In this document: piece after piece, positions 32,689 through 41,005 of the stretch
Numbering within the stretch: the stretch's first letter is position 1
Layout of the letters: each line of letters begins with the position of its first letter
Source of the DNA: an uncultured Pseudanabaenaceae cyanobacterium
Lineage (GTDB): Bacteria > Cyanobacteriota > Cyanobacteriia > PCC-9006 > JAAUQQ01
NCBI GenBank assembly: GCA_937949725.1
Contig: CALECT010000026.1
Coordinates: 1-50,927, forward strand
DNA length: 50,927 nucleotides
Direction: 5' to 3'
Notes under the pieces: generated by a model
Seen by the model: only the letters and a program-made list of their open reading frames with translations
Databases searched by the model: none
Told to the model about the DNA's origin: nothing
Program-made: the position numbers and the translations under genes

Positions 32689-33531
32689 ATGCAAACTCCT
32701 TCTTCTAAACCTGGGCTTGATTGGGCGGCGATCGCCATCTGGACAATTGCCACCCTCATCACTGCGACCTTCTGTTGCATCCTTCTAGACATCCTCTGGC
32801 ATGGCCTGGGCCAACTTTCCTGGGAGTTCCTCACCACAGCTCCAGCCAATGCGGGACGAGACGGCGGCATCAACTCCATCCTTGTTTCCACTGGGCTAAT
32901 TCTGCTGGTTTGCCTCAGCGTTTCCATTCCTCTAGGGGTTGGCACGGCCATATTTTTGGCGGAGTTTGCGCGGGGTAATCCTCAATTTAGCCGCTGGGTA
33001 CGCCGCAGCTTGGATATTTTGGCGGGCGTCCCATCGATTGTGTTTGGTCTGTTTGGCTATGCCTTTTTTGTCCAGCGGCTGGGGCTGGGCTTTTCAATTC
33101 TCTCCGGTGGCTTAACCCTGGCCTGCATGGTCCTGCCCATCCTGATCCGAGCAGCGGAAGAAGGCTTTCGAGCTGTGCCTGATGGCTATCGCTTGGGAGC
33201 GGCATCCCTGGGACTGTCGCGCTGGGGAACATTGCAACAGGTGCTCTTGCCATCGGCAATGCCGGGGCTGGTGGTGGGGCTGGTGCTAGGCATTGGTCGT
33301 GCCATGGCCGAAACGGCGGCGCTGATTTTCACCAGTGGCTATGTGGATCGGATGCCGGGGTCAGTTTGGGATTCGGGGCGATCGCTCTCCATTCACATTT
33401 TCGACCTCTCCATGAATGTTCCAGGGGGAGAGCAACAAGCCTACGGTTCAGCCCTTGTCTTGATTCTGCTGCTAATCGTAATTAATAGCTTTGCCAGTTG
33501 GGTCGCCCAGCGGTATCAACTGGGCCTGTAA
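32689..33531 (+). CDS. pstA: phosphate ABC transporter permease PstA
   Basis: 280 residues with six membrane helices. Typical features are WEFLTTAPANAGRDGGINSI, LVCLSVSIPLGVGTAIFLAE, RRSLDILAGVPSIVFGLFGY, and the EAA loop YRLGAASLGLSRWGTLQQVL followed by LPSAMPGLVVGLVLGIGRAM-AETAALIFTSG. It pairs with PstC as the transmembrane pore of the phosphate importer. It is separated from pstC by a palindromic repeat rather than the usual short spacer, so its expression may be reduced relative to pstS-pstC or need read-through. Confidence 0.94.
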   Translation: MQTPSSKPGLDWAAIAIWTIATLITATFCCILLDILWHGLGQLSWEFLTTAPANAGRDGGINSILVSTGLILLVCLSVSIPLGVGTAIFLAEFARGNPQFSRWVRRSLDILAGVPSIVFGLFGYAFFVQRLGLGFSILSGGLTLACMVLPILIRAAEEGFRAVPDGYRLGAASLGLSRWGTLQQVLLPSAMPGLVVGLVLGIGRAMAETAALIFTSGYVDRMPGSVWDSGRSLSIHIFDLSMNVPGGEQQAYGSALVLILLLIVINSFASWVAQRYQLGL

Positions 33532-33635
33532 GGGCGTTCGGCTTTCCAATAGTATTGGGAAGGAGCGAAGCAAGCCGCAATTCGTGCCCTGCTAGAACGA
33601 CTGCTCAGATATTTTTGTTTCCCTGCTTTCATGTT

Positions 33636-34463
33636 ATGACCGCTTTGGATACCTACTCTCAAACTGAACACCCAGAGGCTTCCCATACCCAGGCGGTTGC
33701 TGAGCTGATTCAGGCGGATAGCTTAAGCTTGCACTATGGCAAGACAATAGCCTTTTCAGAAGTGAGCTTAGGTCTTGGAGCAGGTGAGATTACGGCGATC
33801 GTCGGTCCCTCGGGCTGCGGCAAGAGCAGTTTTTTGATGTGCCTCAATCGGCTAACAGACCTAGTACCAGAAGCTGAGGTAACAGGGCGGCTAAGCTGGG
33901 GCAATTGGGATCTATTACACCCCAAGCTGGATACAACCCGCCTGCGCCGCCGGGTGGGCATGATTTTACAAAAGCCCAACCCCTTTCCCCTCTCCATTTG
34001 GAAGAACCTGGCCTTTCCCCTGGCGGAGCATGGCATCAAGCAACGAGCGGAACAGCAGCAGCGGATAGAGCTGGCCTTACAGGAAGTGGGGCTCTGGGAT
34101 GAGGTTAAGGACCGCTTGAGGTCATCGGCACTTCAGCTTTCAGGCGGGCAACAGCAGCGGCTCTGTCTTGCGAGGGCGTTGGTGTTGCAACCAGAAGTGT
34201 TGCTGATGGATGAGCCTTGTAGTGCCCTGGATCCGATTTCCAGTCGCCGAGTCGAGGAGCTGGTGCTGGGAATGCGGGGGCGGTATACCGTGGCGATCGT
34301 CACCCATAATCTAGCCCAGGCAAAGCGTTTGGCAGATCAGACGGCTGTGTTTTGGACTGAAACAGCGGGCGGGAAGCTGATTGAGCTGGGCGCAACGACT
34401 CAGATTTTTGAGGCACCTCAGCATCCGCTGACTCAGGATTATGTCCGTGGTCTCCAGGGATAG
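33636..34463 (+). CDS. pstB: phosphate ABC transporter ATP-binding protein PstB
   Basis: 275 residues from ATG 33636; an open frame further upstream is not supported. The ATPase motifs are Walker A AIVGPSGCGKSSFLMCLNRL, a Q-loop region VGMILQKPNPFPLSIWKNLA, signature LQLSGGQQQRLCLARALVLQ, Walker B LLMDEPCSALDPISSRRVEE, and switch His in VAIVTHNLAQAKRLADQ. ILQKPNPFP(M/L)S is a PstB hallmark. It energises phosphate import with PstC and PstA. It lies 104 bases after pstA, and the GNAT gene follows five bases after its stop codon. Confidence 0.95.
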   Translation: MTALDTYSQTEHPEASHTQAVAELIQADSLSLHYGKTIAFSEVSLGLGAGEITAIVGPSGCGKSSFLMCLNRLTDLVPEAEVTGRLSWGNWDLLHPKLDTTRLRRRVGMILQKPNPFPLSIWKNLAFPLAEHGIKQRAEQQQRIELALQEVGLWDEVKDRLRSSALQLSGGQQQRLCLARALVLQPEVLLMDEPCSALDPISSRRVEELVLGMRGRYTVAIVTHNLAQAKRLADQTAVFWTETAGGKLIELGATTQIFEAPQHPLTQDYVRGLQG

Positions 34464-34468
34464 AAGCG

Positions 34469-34912
34469 ATGGCGCTAGAGTTCGTTGTCTACGGCAGCGA
34501 GGCCTATTGGGCTGCGGCTAAACTGCGGTACCGATTGTTTTATCAGCCCCATGGCATTGCTGAGAGCATCGTTCAGCCGAGCGAGGATGCCCAGGACTTG
34601 CATGTTGTCATGCAGCAGAATGGTTCAGTGTTGGCTTACGGGCGGCTGTCCCAGGCTGGTAACAATTTCCAGATTTATCAAATGGCTGTGGAGCCCACTT
34701 GGCAAGGTCAGGGCTTGGGCAGGCGAGTTTTGCAAAGTTTGGTCAACGAAGCTCGGCAGCGCGGTGGGCGATCGCTGAGCTTAAATGCACGCGTGAACCC
34801 AGCGGGATTCTATGAAAAGCAAGGGTTTCAATCCATTGGCGGCATCTTTGCTTCTAGAGCAACCGGGCTCCCTCATATCTCCATGAGAAAGAAATTGAAA
34901 CATTACCCGTAA
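34469..34912 (+). CDS. GNAT family N-acetyltransferase
   Basis: 147 residues with the GNAT fold: beta strands SVLAYGRLSQ and NNFQIYQMAVEP, then the acetyl-CoA pyrophosphate loop PTWQGQGLGRRVLQSLVNEA (a Q/RxxGxG/A pattern), and C-terminal LSLNARVNPAGFYEKQGFQS, where Tyr in AGFYEKQGF is the usual general acid. Substrate unknown. It starts five bases after pstB and is probably read from the pst transcript, so phosphate control may extend to it. Confidence 0.88.
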   Translation: MALEFVVYGSEAYWAAAKLRYRLFYQPHGIAESIVQPSEDAQDLHVVMQQNGSVLAYGRLSQAGNNFQIYQMAVEPTWQGQGLGRRVLQSLVNEARQRGGRSLSLNARVNPAGFYEKQGFQSIGGIFASRATGLPHISMRKKLKHYP

Positions 34913-35108
34913 TTTGGGTTCAAAAATAACAGGTATCTGCAATGAGGCTTGGCAGTGATTGCCCAAAGTCTAATTCAAGAGAGAAATCTTAAAACCTGTA
35001 TCAGCAAGCATTAAGGCGGATGTTACTTCTGCTATTCAACATATATTCTTCATTAAAGTAACACTGCAAATTCCCGGATTCAGACCGTATCAATTAGAAC
35101 GGTTAATT

Positions 35109-35405
35109 ATGAAACTCAAGCAGTCTGTCTATCGAATCTCCTATAGCGTTGATGACGAGGCAATCCGTCCATTGCCCCAGTTTTATTTTTACGCTTGGGC
35201 CCACAATGAGCATGACGCTCTAGAAAAGCTCAACAGCTATGCCGAGGAAGAAAACATTAGGTATCGCAGTGTGGCGGTGGGCTATACCTTGGCAGAGGAA
35301 GACTTACCAGACACCGTCGATCGCGACAGCCTAGAGACGGGCATTGCAATCGAGCGTGAAATTCCGACGCCGATCCTTCAACAATCAGCTCCTACTGCTG
35401 CCTAG
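35109..35405 (+). CDS. hypothetical small protein
   Basis: 98 residues, soluble and acidic (MKLKQSVYRISYSVDDEAIR, FYFYAWAHNEHDALEKLNSY, YRSVAVGYTLAEEDLPDTVD). The family is not recognised. The beta-alpha-beta pattern and Tyr-rich first half suggest a small ferredoxin-like fold, but that is a guess. It ends nine bases before the convergent glyoxalase II gene. No clear ribosome-binding site is present, but codon use and compact placement make it credible. Confidence 0.6.
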   Translation: MKLKQSVYRISYSVDDEAIRPLPQFYFYAWAHNEHDALEKLNSYAEEENIRYRSVAVGYTLAEEDLPDTVDRDSLETGIAIEREIPTPILQQSAPTAA

Positions 35406-35414
35406 CAGCCCTGG

Positions 35415-36200
35415 TTAAAATAAATCCTTCTTACCGCGAAGTATCCCAAACGATCGCACCTCATCTCCCCTTTCTCCGGATTGGCCCATGGCAGCCATCA
35501 CCGTTGGCTGATCCCAGCGCAAAAACGGATTGGTGCTTTTTTCCAAGCCCAGCAGCGATGGCACCGTCGCCTCATCCCGCTGCCTCGCTTGCTGTACTTG
35601 CTTAAACCGAGCCTGCAAATCTCCATTGCCCGGCTCTACGGTGATTGCAAACTTGAGATTGCTCAGCGTGTACTCGTGGGCGCACCAGACTCGGGTATTG
35701 TCTGGCAGTTGTCGTAATTTGCCGATGGAATCCACCATTTGGGCAGGGGTCCCTTCAAATAATCGCCCACAGCCCCCTGCAAAAATCGTGTCACCGCAGA
35801 AAAGTTCTCCGGCTTTGTCCTCAGCAATCGGGGGGAAGTAGTAAGCAATGTGGCCTCTTGTGTGGCCAGGAATGAAAAAGACTTGGGCGGTACGATCGCC
35901 AAAGGTAACGCGATCGCCTTCACTCAACTCCACCTGCTGTCCCGGAATCCGCCCCCGGTCCTCCGCTCCTGCATAGACTACGGCCTCAGGAAAACGCTGG
36001 AGCAGCTTGCGATTACCTCCCACATGGTCACTGTGGTGGTGAGTATTGAAAATAGCAACTAACCCCGCACCTAGTTCCTCTAGCTTCGACAACACAGGCT
36101 TCGCTACGGCTGGGTCTACCACGGCTGCTGTATCGGTTGCAGCATCATGAAGTAGAAAGACATAGTTGTCGGAAAGGACTGGAATACGGTGGATTTGCAT
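35415..36200 (-). CDS. gloB: hydroxyacylglutathione hydrolase (glyoxalase II)
   Basis: 261 residues. It hydrolyses S-D-lactoylglutathione to lactate and glutathione in methylglyoxal detoxification. The metallo-beta-lactamase site is complete: [11 protein letters not shown] with His54, His56, Asp58 and His59, then [15 protein letters not shown] with the third metal His, and [19 protein letters not shown] with the bridging Asp. The glutathione-binding segment [16 protein letters not shown] contains the last His. The C-terminal [11 protein letters not shown] block is characteristic of glyoxalase II. Length and order are standard. Confidence 0.96.
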   Translation of the reverse strand: MQIHRIPVLSDNYVFLLHDAATDTAAVVDPAVAKPVLSKLEELGAGLVAIFNTHHHSDHVGGNRKLLQRFPEAVVYAGAEDRGRIPGQQVELSEGDRVTFGDRTAQVFFIPGHTRGHIAYYFPPIAEDKAGELFCGDTIFAGGCGRLFEGTPAQMVDSIGKLRQLPDNTRVWCAHEYTLSNLKFAITVEPGNGDLQARFKQVQQARQRDEATVPSLLGLEKSTNPFLRWDQPTVMAAMGQSGERGDEVRSFGILRGKKDLF

Positions 36201-36342
36201 GGAGAGCGCGGAAAAGCGGAGATGGCAGACAGAGCTACTGCTTAGCTTAAGCCTTTATCGGATGACAGGCTTTACCCAGAAAAAGCATCGCCCACGGGTT
36301 TAAGCAATAGAATAAAGAAGACCGCTGTGGAAGCCTTTTGCC

Positions 36343-36957
36343 ATGGTTCAAGCTGCTCCTAGCCGACTAACATTTGATGATTTTTTGGCGCTGTACCCAG
36401 AAGACGGCGATCGCTATGAGCTGCGCAACGGAGCTATCTATCCTATGCGACCGATTGGTCCCCATGAAGAAGTCATCGGCTTCACCCGGAGAAAGCTGGA
36501 TATTGAACTAGATCGCCTAAATGAGCCTTGGTTTATTCCCCAGACGTGCTTAGTCAAGCCAAAGCGAGACGGCGAAGGCTACTTGCCTGACATTATCGTT
36601 CTGGATAAAGCTGCGCTACAAAATGACCCTTATTGGAAAAAGCACTCTAGTATTTCTAGAGGTGAGTCAGCCAAATTAGTTGTTGAAGTAGTCAGCACCA
36701 ATTGGCAGGATGATTATCTGACGAAGCTAGCAGAGTATGAAAAGCTAGGCATTCCCGAATATTGGATTATTGATTATCGAGCTTTAGGTGGTGTTCGCTA
36801 TATTGGTTCGCCTAAAACACCAACGATTTGGGTTCATGACTTGATTGAGGGTGAGTATGCTGCACCTCGTTATTTTCAGGAATCTGAGCCAATTAAATCC
36901 CAAGGCTTTCCATGTATTAAGCTGTCAATTCATGCCATTTTGACAGCACTGAAATAA
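36343..36957 (+). CDS. Uma2 family (DUF820) putative endonuclease
   Basis: 204 residues, the second Uma2-type protein in the window and only distantly similar to 748-1395. Core motifs are LTFDDFLALYPEDGDRYELR at the N-terminus (the family opening with E-L-x-x-G), EGYLPDIIVLD, the LVVEVVSTNWQDDYLTKLAE segment with the PD-(D/E)XK-like E-V and downstream Lys, and YEKLGIPEYWIIDYRALGGV. Function is unknown. It is a free-standing gene. Confidence 0.9.
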   Translation: MVQAAPSRLTFDDFLALYPEDGDRYELRNGAIYPMRPIGPHEEVIGFTRRKLDIELDRLNEPWFIPQTCLVKPKRDGEGYLPDIIVLDKAALQNDPYWKKHSSISRGESAKLVVEVVSTNWQDDYLTKLAEYEKLGIPEYWIIDYRALGGVRYIGSPKTPTIWVHDLIEGEYAAPRYFQESEPIKSQGFPCIKLSIHAILTALK

Positions 36958-37201
36958 GCACGAGAGGGCAAGATAGCAAAATCTAAGAGCAGGAGTTTCT
37001 GCAGACTAAATCTCTCCGTACAAACCACAAATATAGGCTTTGCTCCCGGACAGAAACCACCGCTAACGTAAGAGGTTAGTGGGAAGCTGTATCCAGCTCA
37101 GGCGCTTGTACAGCATGATCGCAAAACCCTCTCTTCCACTGCGTTTGCAGCCTCCTTCGCGGGAATACTCACTAGTGATAGGTATTCATCCCCCGCCCCG
37201 C

Positions 37202-37207
37202 GAGGAG
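37202..37207 (+). promoter_or_regulatory. ribosome-binding site deciding the TTG start of the glycosyltransferase
   Basis: GAGGAG stands eight bases before TTG at 37216. No in-frame ATG lies nearby that would keep the N-terminal Rossmann strand, so a TTG start is well supported. Confidence 0.75.
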
Positions 37208-37215
37208 CCCCAGCC

Positions 37216-38424
37216 TTGAACGCCCAGCCTTCCAGTACTCGCCCTCTCAATGTCACCATCCTAGTTAGTGACCTCTCCGATCGCGGAGCCGGACGCTGGG
37301 GCGATGCCGTGCGGCCTTTTCTCCTCACTAAGGCCCTCCACAGCCTGGGCCATAAAGTCAAAATCCTGGGCTTCAATGCCGATGGCAGCGGCAACCTTAA
37401 AAGCTCCGAACAATTACCCATCCAGCAAATCCCCGGTGGGATTTACCCCAATTTCTTCAGCTCCGCTCGACAGTTCCTCAAGGCACTCAAGGACGAGCCC
37501 GCTGACCTGCTCTATGCTTACAAGCCCAAGCCCACCAGCTTCGGCTTAGGTCTAGCCCACCGCTTCCGCCACAAGACACCGCTGTTTCTCGACATTGATG
37601 ACTGGGAGCTGAGCTGGCATGGCGGCGATACCTATCGCTACAAGGCTAGCCCACGCCAGTTCATCCGCGACCTGCGCTCCGACTGTGCTCTGCGGGAACC
37701 AGACTACCCGGCCTATCTCAAGCAGATGGAGAAGCTGATTGGTCGAGCGGACCATGTGACGACCCATAACCAGTTTTTGCAGAACCGCTTTGGGGGAACT
37801 TATATTCCCAATGGCAAAAACATCCATGCCTTTAATCCGGCGAATTACATTGCGGAAGAGAGTCGCGATCGCTTCAACCTCACCGGCTTCCGCACCCTGA
37901 TGTTCCCCGGTGCCCCTCGCCCCTACAAAGGCGTCGAAGACATTCTCAGTGCCATGGACCAGCTCAACTGGCCCGACCTGCGCCTCGTCATCGTTGGTGG
38001 CAGTCCCTACGACCAGTACGATCAGCAACTGATGGAACGCTGGGGCAAGTGGATTATCAAAATTCCCAAGGTGCCCTATAGCCAAATGCCAGAGATCATC
38101 AGCGCGGCCCATGCCGTGGTTGTCCCCCAACAAGATGTCCCCGCCGCCCAGGCCCAGTTCCCGCTCAAGCTCACCGATGGCATGGCCATGGCAAAGCCAA
38201 TTTTGGCGACGCGGGTGGGCGATATTCCTCGAATTGTTGATGACACGGGGGAGCTGGCAGACCCGAGCAATCCGACCCAGCTAGCAGCAGGTATTGAAGC
38301 CATCTTCAGTGATTTAGATGCCGCGAACAGCCGAGGTCTGCGAGCCCGTAAGCGATGCGTCGAGCATTACAGCATTGAGGCTATGGCTCGCACGCTGGCG
38401 GAGATCTTACCCGTGAAAACCTGA
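37216..38424 (+). CDS. GT-B fold glycosyltransferase (GT4-like)
   Basis: 402 residues from TTG 37216. The first strand LNVTILVSDLSDRGAGRWGD and the LLTKALHSLGHKVKILGF segment form the N-terminal Rossmann half. ADLLYAYKPKPTSFG and TPLFLDIDDWELSWHGGD follow. The C-terminal half has FRTLMFPGAPRPYKGVEDIL, LRLVIVGGSPYDQYDQ, IPKVPYSQMPEIISAAHAVV and the nucleotide-sugar segment FPLKLTDGMAMAKPILATRV, followed by GDIPRIVDDTGELADP. This pattern is that of GT4-type transferases using NDP-sugars for surface polysaccharide. The ABC exporter gene follows 148 bases downstream, so both may serve export of the same glycan or glycolipid (inference). Confidence 0.85.
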   Translation: MNAQPSSTRPLNVTILVSDLSDRGAGRWGDAVRPFLLTKALHSLGHKVKILGFNADGSGNLKSSEQLPIQQIPGGIYPNFFSSARQFLKALKDEPADLLYAYKPKPTSFGLGLAHRFRHKTPLFLDIDDWELSWHGGDTYRYKASPRQFIRDLRSDCALREPDYPAYLKQMEKLIGRADHVTTHNQFLQNRFGGTYIPNGKNIHAFNPANYIAEESRDRFNLTGFRTLMFPGAPRPYKGVEDILSAMDQLNWPDLRLVIVGGSPYDQYDQQLMERWGKWIIKIPKVPYSQMPEIISAAHAVVVPQQDVPAAQAQFPLKLTDGMAMAKPILATRVGDIPRIVDDTGELADPSNPTQLAAGIEAIFSDLDAANSRGLRARKRCVEHYSIEAMARTLAEILPVKT

Positions 38425-38572
38425 CACTCAGACTTCGCCGACGGAAGCCATTGACAAGCCATTGACATGGCCCTTCCCGGCAGATTTCTCGCCCCTTGCC
38501 CAGCATAGGCAATGAATTGCATCACTAGCCCGCCTTTCAACTCGTTCCTTCAAGCCCTTTCCTCTGCAATCC

Positions 38573-40648
38573 ATGGCCTCCTCCTCTAATCAACTCCTGA
38601 CTAGCGTTGCGAAAAAGTATCCCTTGCGGATTGCGGCTAGCATTGTGCTGGGCCTCTCGGGCGCAGTGTTCAACGGCGTGGGCACCACGCTGATTGTGCC
38701 AGTGCTGCTGTCATTGATTGGTCAAGATTCGAGCCTGGACGGTGGGCCACCACTGTTGGAAAAGATTTTGGCACCCTTTGATGCGATCGGCAGTGACCAC
38801 CGCATCCAGGTCATGACTGGTGCGATTATTTTACTCATCTTCCTCAAGAGTGCCACCAACTACGGCAGCACCCTGGTTTCCACCACCCTCGCCCGCCGCG
38901 TTACCTCAGACTTTCAAGAGCGAGGCATCAACCTTATCCTCGACGTGGATGTGGACTACTTCGCCAAGATGCGAGTTGGGGACTTAATGAACCGCCTGGG
39001 CGGAGAAATGAATCGGGCCACCCTGGCCATCACCGGAGCTGTTCAACTGTTTGTCGCAGCCTCAACGGTTCTGGTATTTCTAGGAATTTTGATTTCCATT
39101 TCCCCAGCAATCAGTATCGCCACCGTACTGATTTTCCCAATGTCTATCCTGATTAACCGTGGCTTGATCATCAACTCCAAGCGGTTTGGTAAGCAACTGT
39201 CCCTAGTCAACAATCGTTATTCCAGTGGCCTAGTGGAACTCATTGGCGGCATGCGACTGGTGCGGGCAACGGGCAATGAAGGCCGGGAGCATAAGCGCTT
39301 TATTGGCTTAATCAAAGAGCGGGAACGGATCGATTTCCGGGCTAAGGCCAATACCGGGGTGATTGGTCCCCTGGCGGAATTTTTCAATATTGTGGCGCTG
39401 TTTGCGATCGTCTTTATTAGCCGCGCCATCTTTGCAAACAACTTAGAGCTGCTGGCAACGATTCTGCCGCTCTACATGATTTTGATCTTCCGCATGTTGC
39501 CCTACATCAGCCAGATCAATACGGCGAGAGATGTCCTAGCCATGTCTTCTTCTCCCGTAGAAGTCGTCAACGACATGCTCCGCCGCGATAACAAAAGCTT
39601 CATGCCCCGCAAAAATGAGGCCTACCCTGGCCTACAAAGCGACATCGAATTCCAAAACCTCCATTTCGGCTATCCCGGTGGCGATGATTTAGTCTTACGC
39701 GGCATTGATTTAACCCTGCCTAGGGGCACGACTCTGGCCTTGGTGGGTTCCTCCGGCGCGGGCAAGTCCACCCTAGCGGAGCTGCTGCCTCGCTTCTACG
39801 ACCCCAGCGGCGGCCAAATTATCATCAACGATCGCGACCTACGGGACTACGACATCGCCTCCTTCCGCCGCACCATCGGCATCGTCAGCCAGGAGACCTT
39901 CCTGTTCAACAACACCGTGCGCTACAACCTGGCCTACGGTCGGCCCGAAGCAACGGATGAGGAAATCAACGCAGCCTTGCGCCAGGCCAATGCCTATGAC
40001 TTTGTGCAGGAGATGAGCGAAGGTTTGGATACCATCGTGGGCGATCGCGGCATTATGCTATCTGGTGGCCAGCGCCAGCGCCTCGCCATTGCCCGCGCCC
40101 TGGTACAAGACCCCGAGATCTTGATTCTTGACGAAGCAACTAGCGCATTGGATACGGTGTCGGAGCGATTGGTTCAAGCCGCGATCGATGAGCTAAGCAA
40201 AGAACGCACCACTCTCGTCATCGCCCACCGCCTCTCAACCGTGCGCAAGGCTGATCAAATTGCAGTGCTAGACAAGGGCAGAGTTGTTGAGTTGGGTAAC
40301 CACGATGAGCTACTGGAAAAGGGTGGCCTCTACAGCGAGCTGCATAATATGCAGGCGGCGAAGCAAGAAGAGGCTGAGACTGAACCCAAAGTTAAGACTG
40401 AGGATTTAGATAAAGATGCAATCTCCCGCCAGGCTGAGCAGGCCGTGATTGATCGCCTTAAGCTAGTGCCCATGTCCTATGAAACGCGATCGATCATGAC
40501 GGCAATGGTTGGCTCCCTAGGACTGCTAGCCGACAATTTGGTTGAAACCGACCAGGAACGCAGTGAGCTATCCCGCGATGCCTATGACTCAGCCCTAGAA
40601 GTGCTGAAGCGATTGGAACATTTTGAAGAGACTGCACTAACGCCTTAG
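38573..40648 (+). CDS. ABC exporter (membrane and ATPase domains fused), HepA/MsbA-like
   Basis: 691 residues. The N-terminal six-helix exporter domain (about 15-320) includes LGLSGAVFNGVGTTLIVPVL, VMTGAIILLIFLKSATNYGS and ATILPLYMILIFRMLPYISQ. The ATPase domain has Walker A ALVGSSGAGKSTLAELLPRF (Gly392 onward), Q-loop IGIVSQETFLFNNTVRYNLA, signature MLSGGQRQRLAIARALVQDP, Walker B EILILDEATSALDTVSERLV and His switch LVIAHRLSTVRKADQ. After the normal end near residue 600 a C-terminal extension of about 90 residues follows; it is charged and then helical. Cyanobacterial relatives such as HepA export glycolipids or polysaccharide. A polysaccharide substrate is suggested by the preceding glycosyltransferase. 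Confidence 0.9.
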   Translation: MASSSNQLLTSVAKKYPLRIAASIVLGLSGAVFNGVGTTLIVPVLLSLIGQDSSLDGGPPLLEKILAPFDAIGSDHRIQVMTGAIILLIFLKSATNYGSTLVSTTLARRVTSDFQERGINLILDVDVDYFAKMRVGDLMNRLGGEMNRATLAITGAVQLFVAASTVLVFLGILISISPAISIATVLIFPMSILINRGLIINSKRFGKQLSLVNNRYSSGLVELIGGMRLVRATGNEGREHKRFIGLIKERERIDFRAKANTGVIGPLAEFFNIVALFAIVFISRAIFANNLELLATILPLYMILIFRMLPYISQINTARDVLAMSSSPVEVVNDMLRRDNKSFMPRKNEAYPGLQSDIEFQNLHFGYPGGDDLVLRGIDLTLPRGTTLALVGSSGAGKSTLAELLPRFYDPSGGQIIINDRDLRDYDIASFRRTIGIVSQETFLFNNTVRYNLAYGRPEATDEEINAALRQANAYDFVQEMSEGLDTIVGDRGIMLSGGQRQRLAIARALVQDPEILILDEATSALDTVSERLVQAAIDELSKERTTLVIAHRLSTVRKADQIAVLDKGRVVELGNHDELLEKGGLYSELHNMQAAKQEEAETEPKVKTEDLDKDAISRQAEQAVIDRLKLVPMSYETRSIMTAMVGSLGLLADNLVETDQERSELSRDAYDSALEVLKRLEHFEETALTP

Positions 40649-40700
40649 TCCCTCAAGACAACCTGAGTTCGACAGCTCGAAAAAGCACTTGCGAAGCAGC

Positions 40701-40835
40701 TAGGAATAAATTCCCAGCCTCAGAGCGAAAGCCCACTAAAGTGGCCTAAAACCCTCGCGGGTAGGCTGTTCAGTCCGTTAAAACGGACTTGAGCTTTTAG
40801 CCGTGAACTTTAACTCACGGCGGCAGAGCCAAGCC
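40701..40835 (+). repeat. dispersed palindromic repeat family A, copy 2
   Basis: Same order as at 32501-32630: GGAATAAATTCCCAGCCTCA, GAGCGAAAGCCCACTAAAGT, GGCTGTTCAGTCCGTTAAAA and CGGACTTGAGCTTTTAGCCG, then GTGAACTTTAACTCACGGCGG. The stems have diverged but largely keep pairing (for example AGTCCGTT with AACGGACT). It lies in the 357-base gap between the ABC exporter and the TPR-CHAT gene, where I see no gene. Confidence 0.85.
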
Positions 40836-41005
40836 AATCGTAAATTTGTCGCACTCAAGTTACAGACCACAACTCCAGCCATAAACATCAAGAACCAAGA
40901 ACAAGCTCTACTGTTTTTCGGCCCAGCGTCAGAATAGGCATATAGCGAAGGCTGGACACATAGGGTCTGGCTTGATGATGCTGTAACTCAGGCAGGGCAT
41001 GGAAA

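Noticed and set aside
748..36957. The two Uma2/DUF820 genes as parts of transposons
   Set aside because: Both are free-standing and have no inverted repeats or transposase partner; Uma2 genes are normally scattered singly in cyanobacteria.
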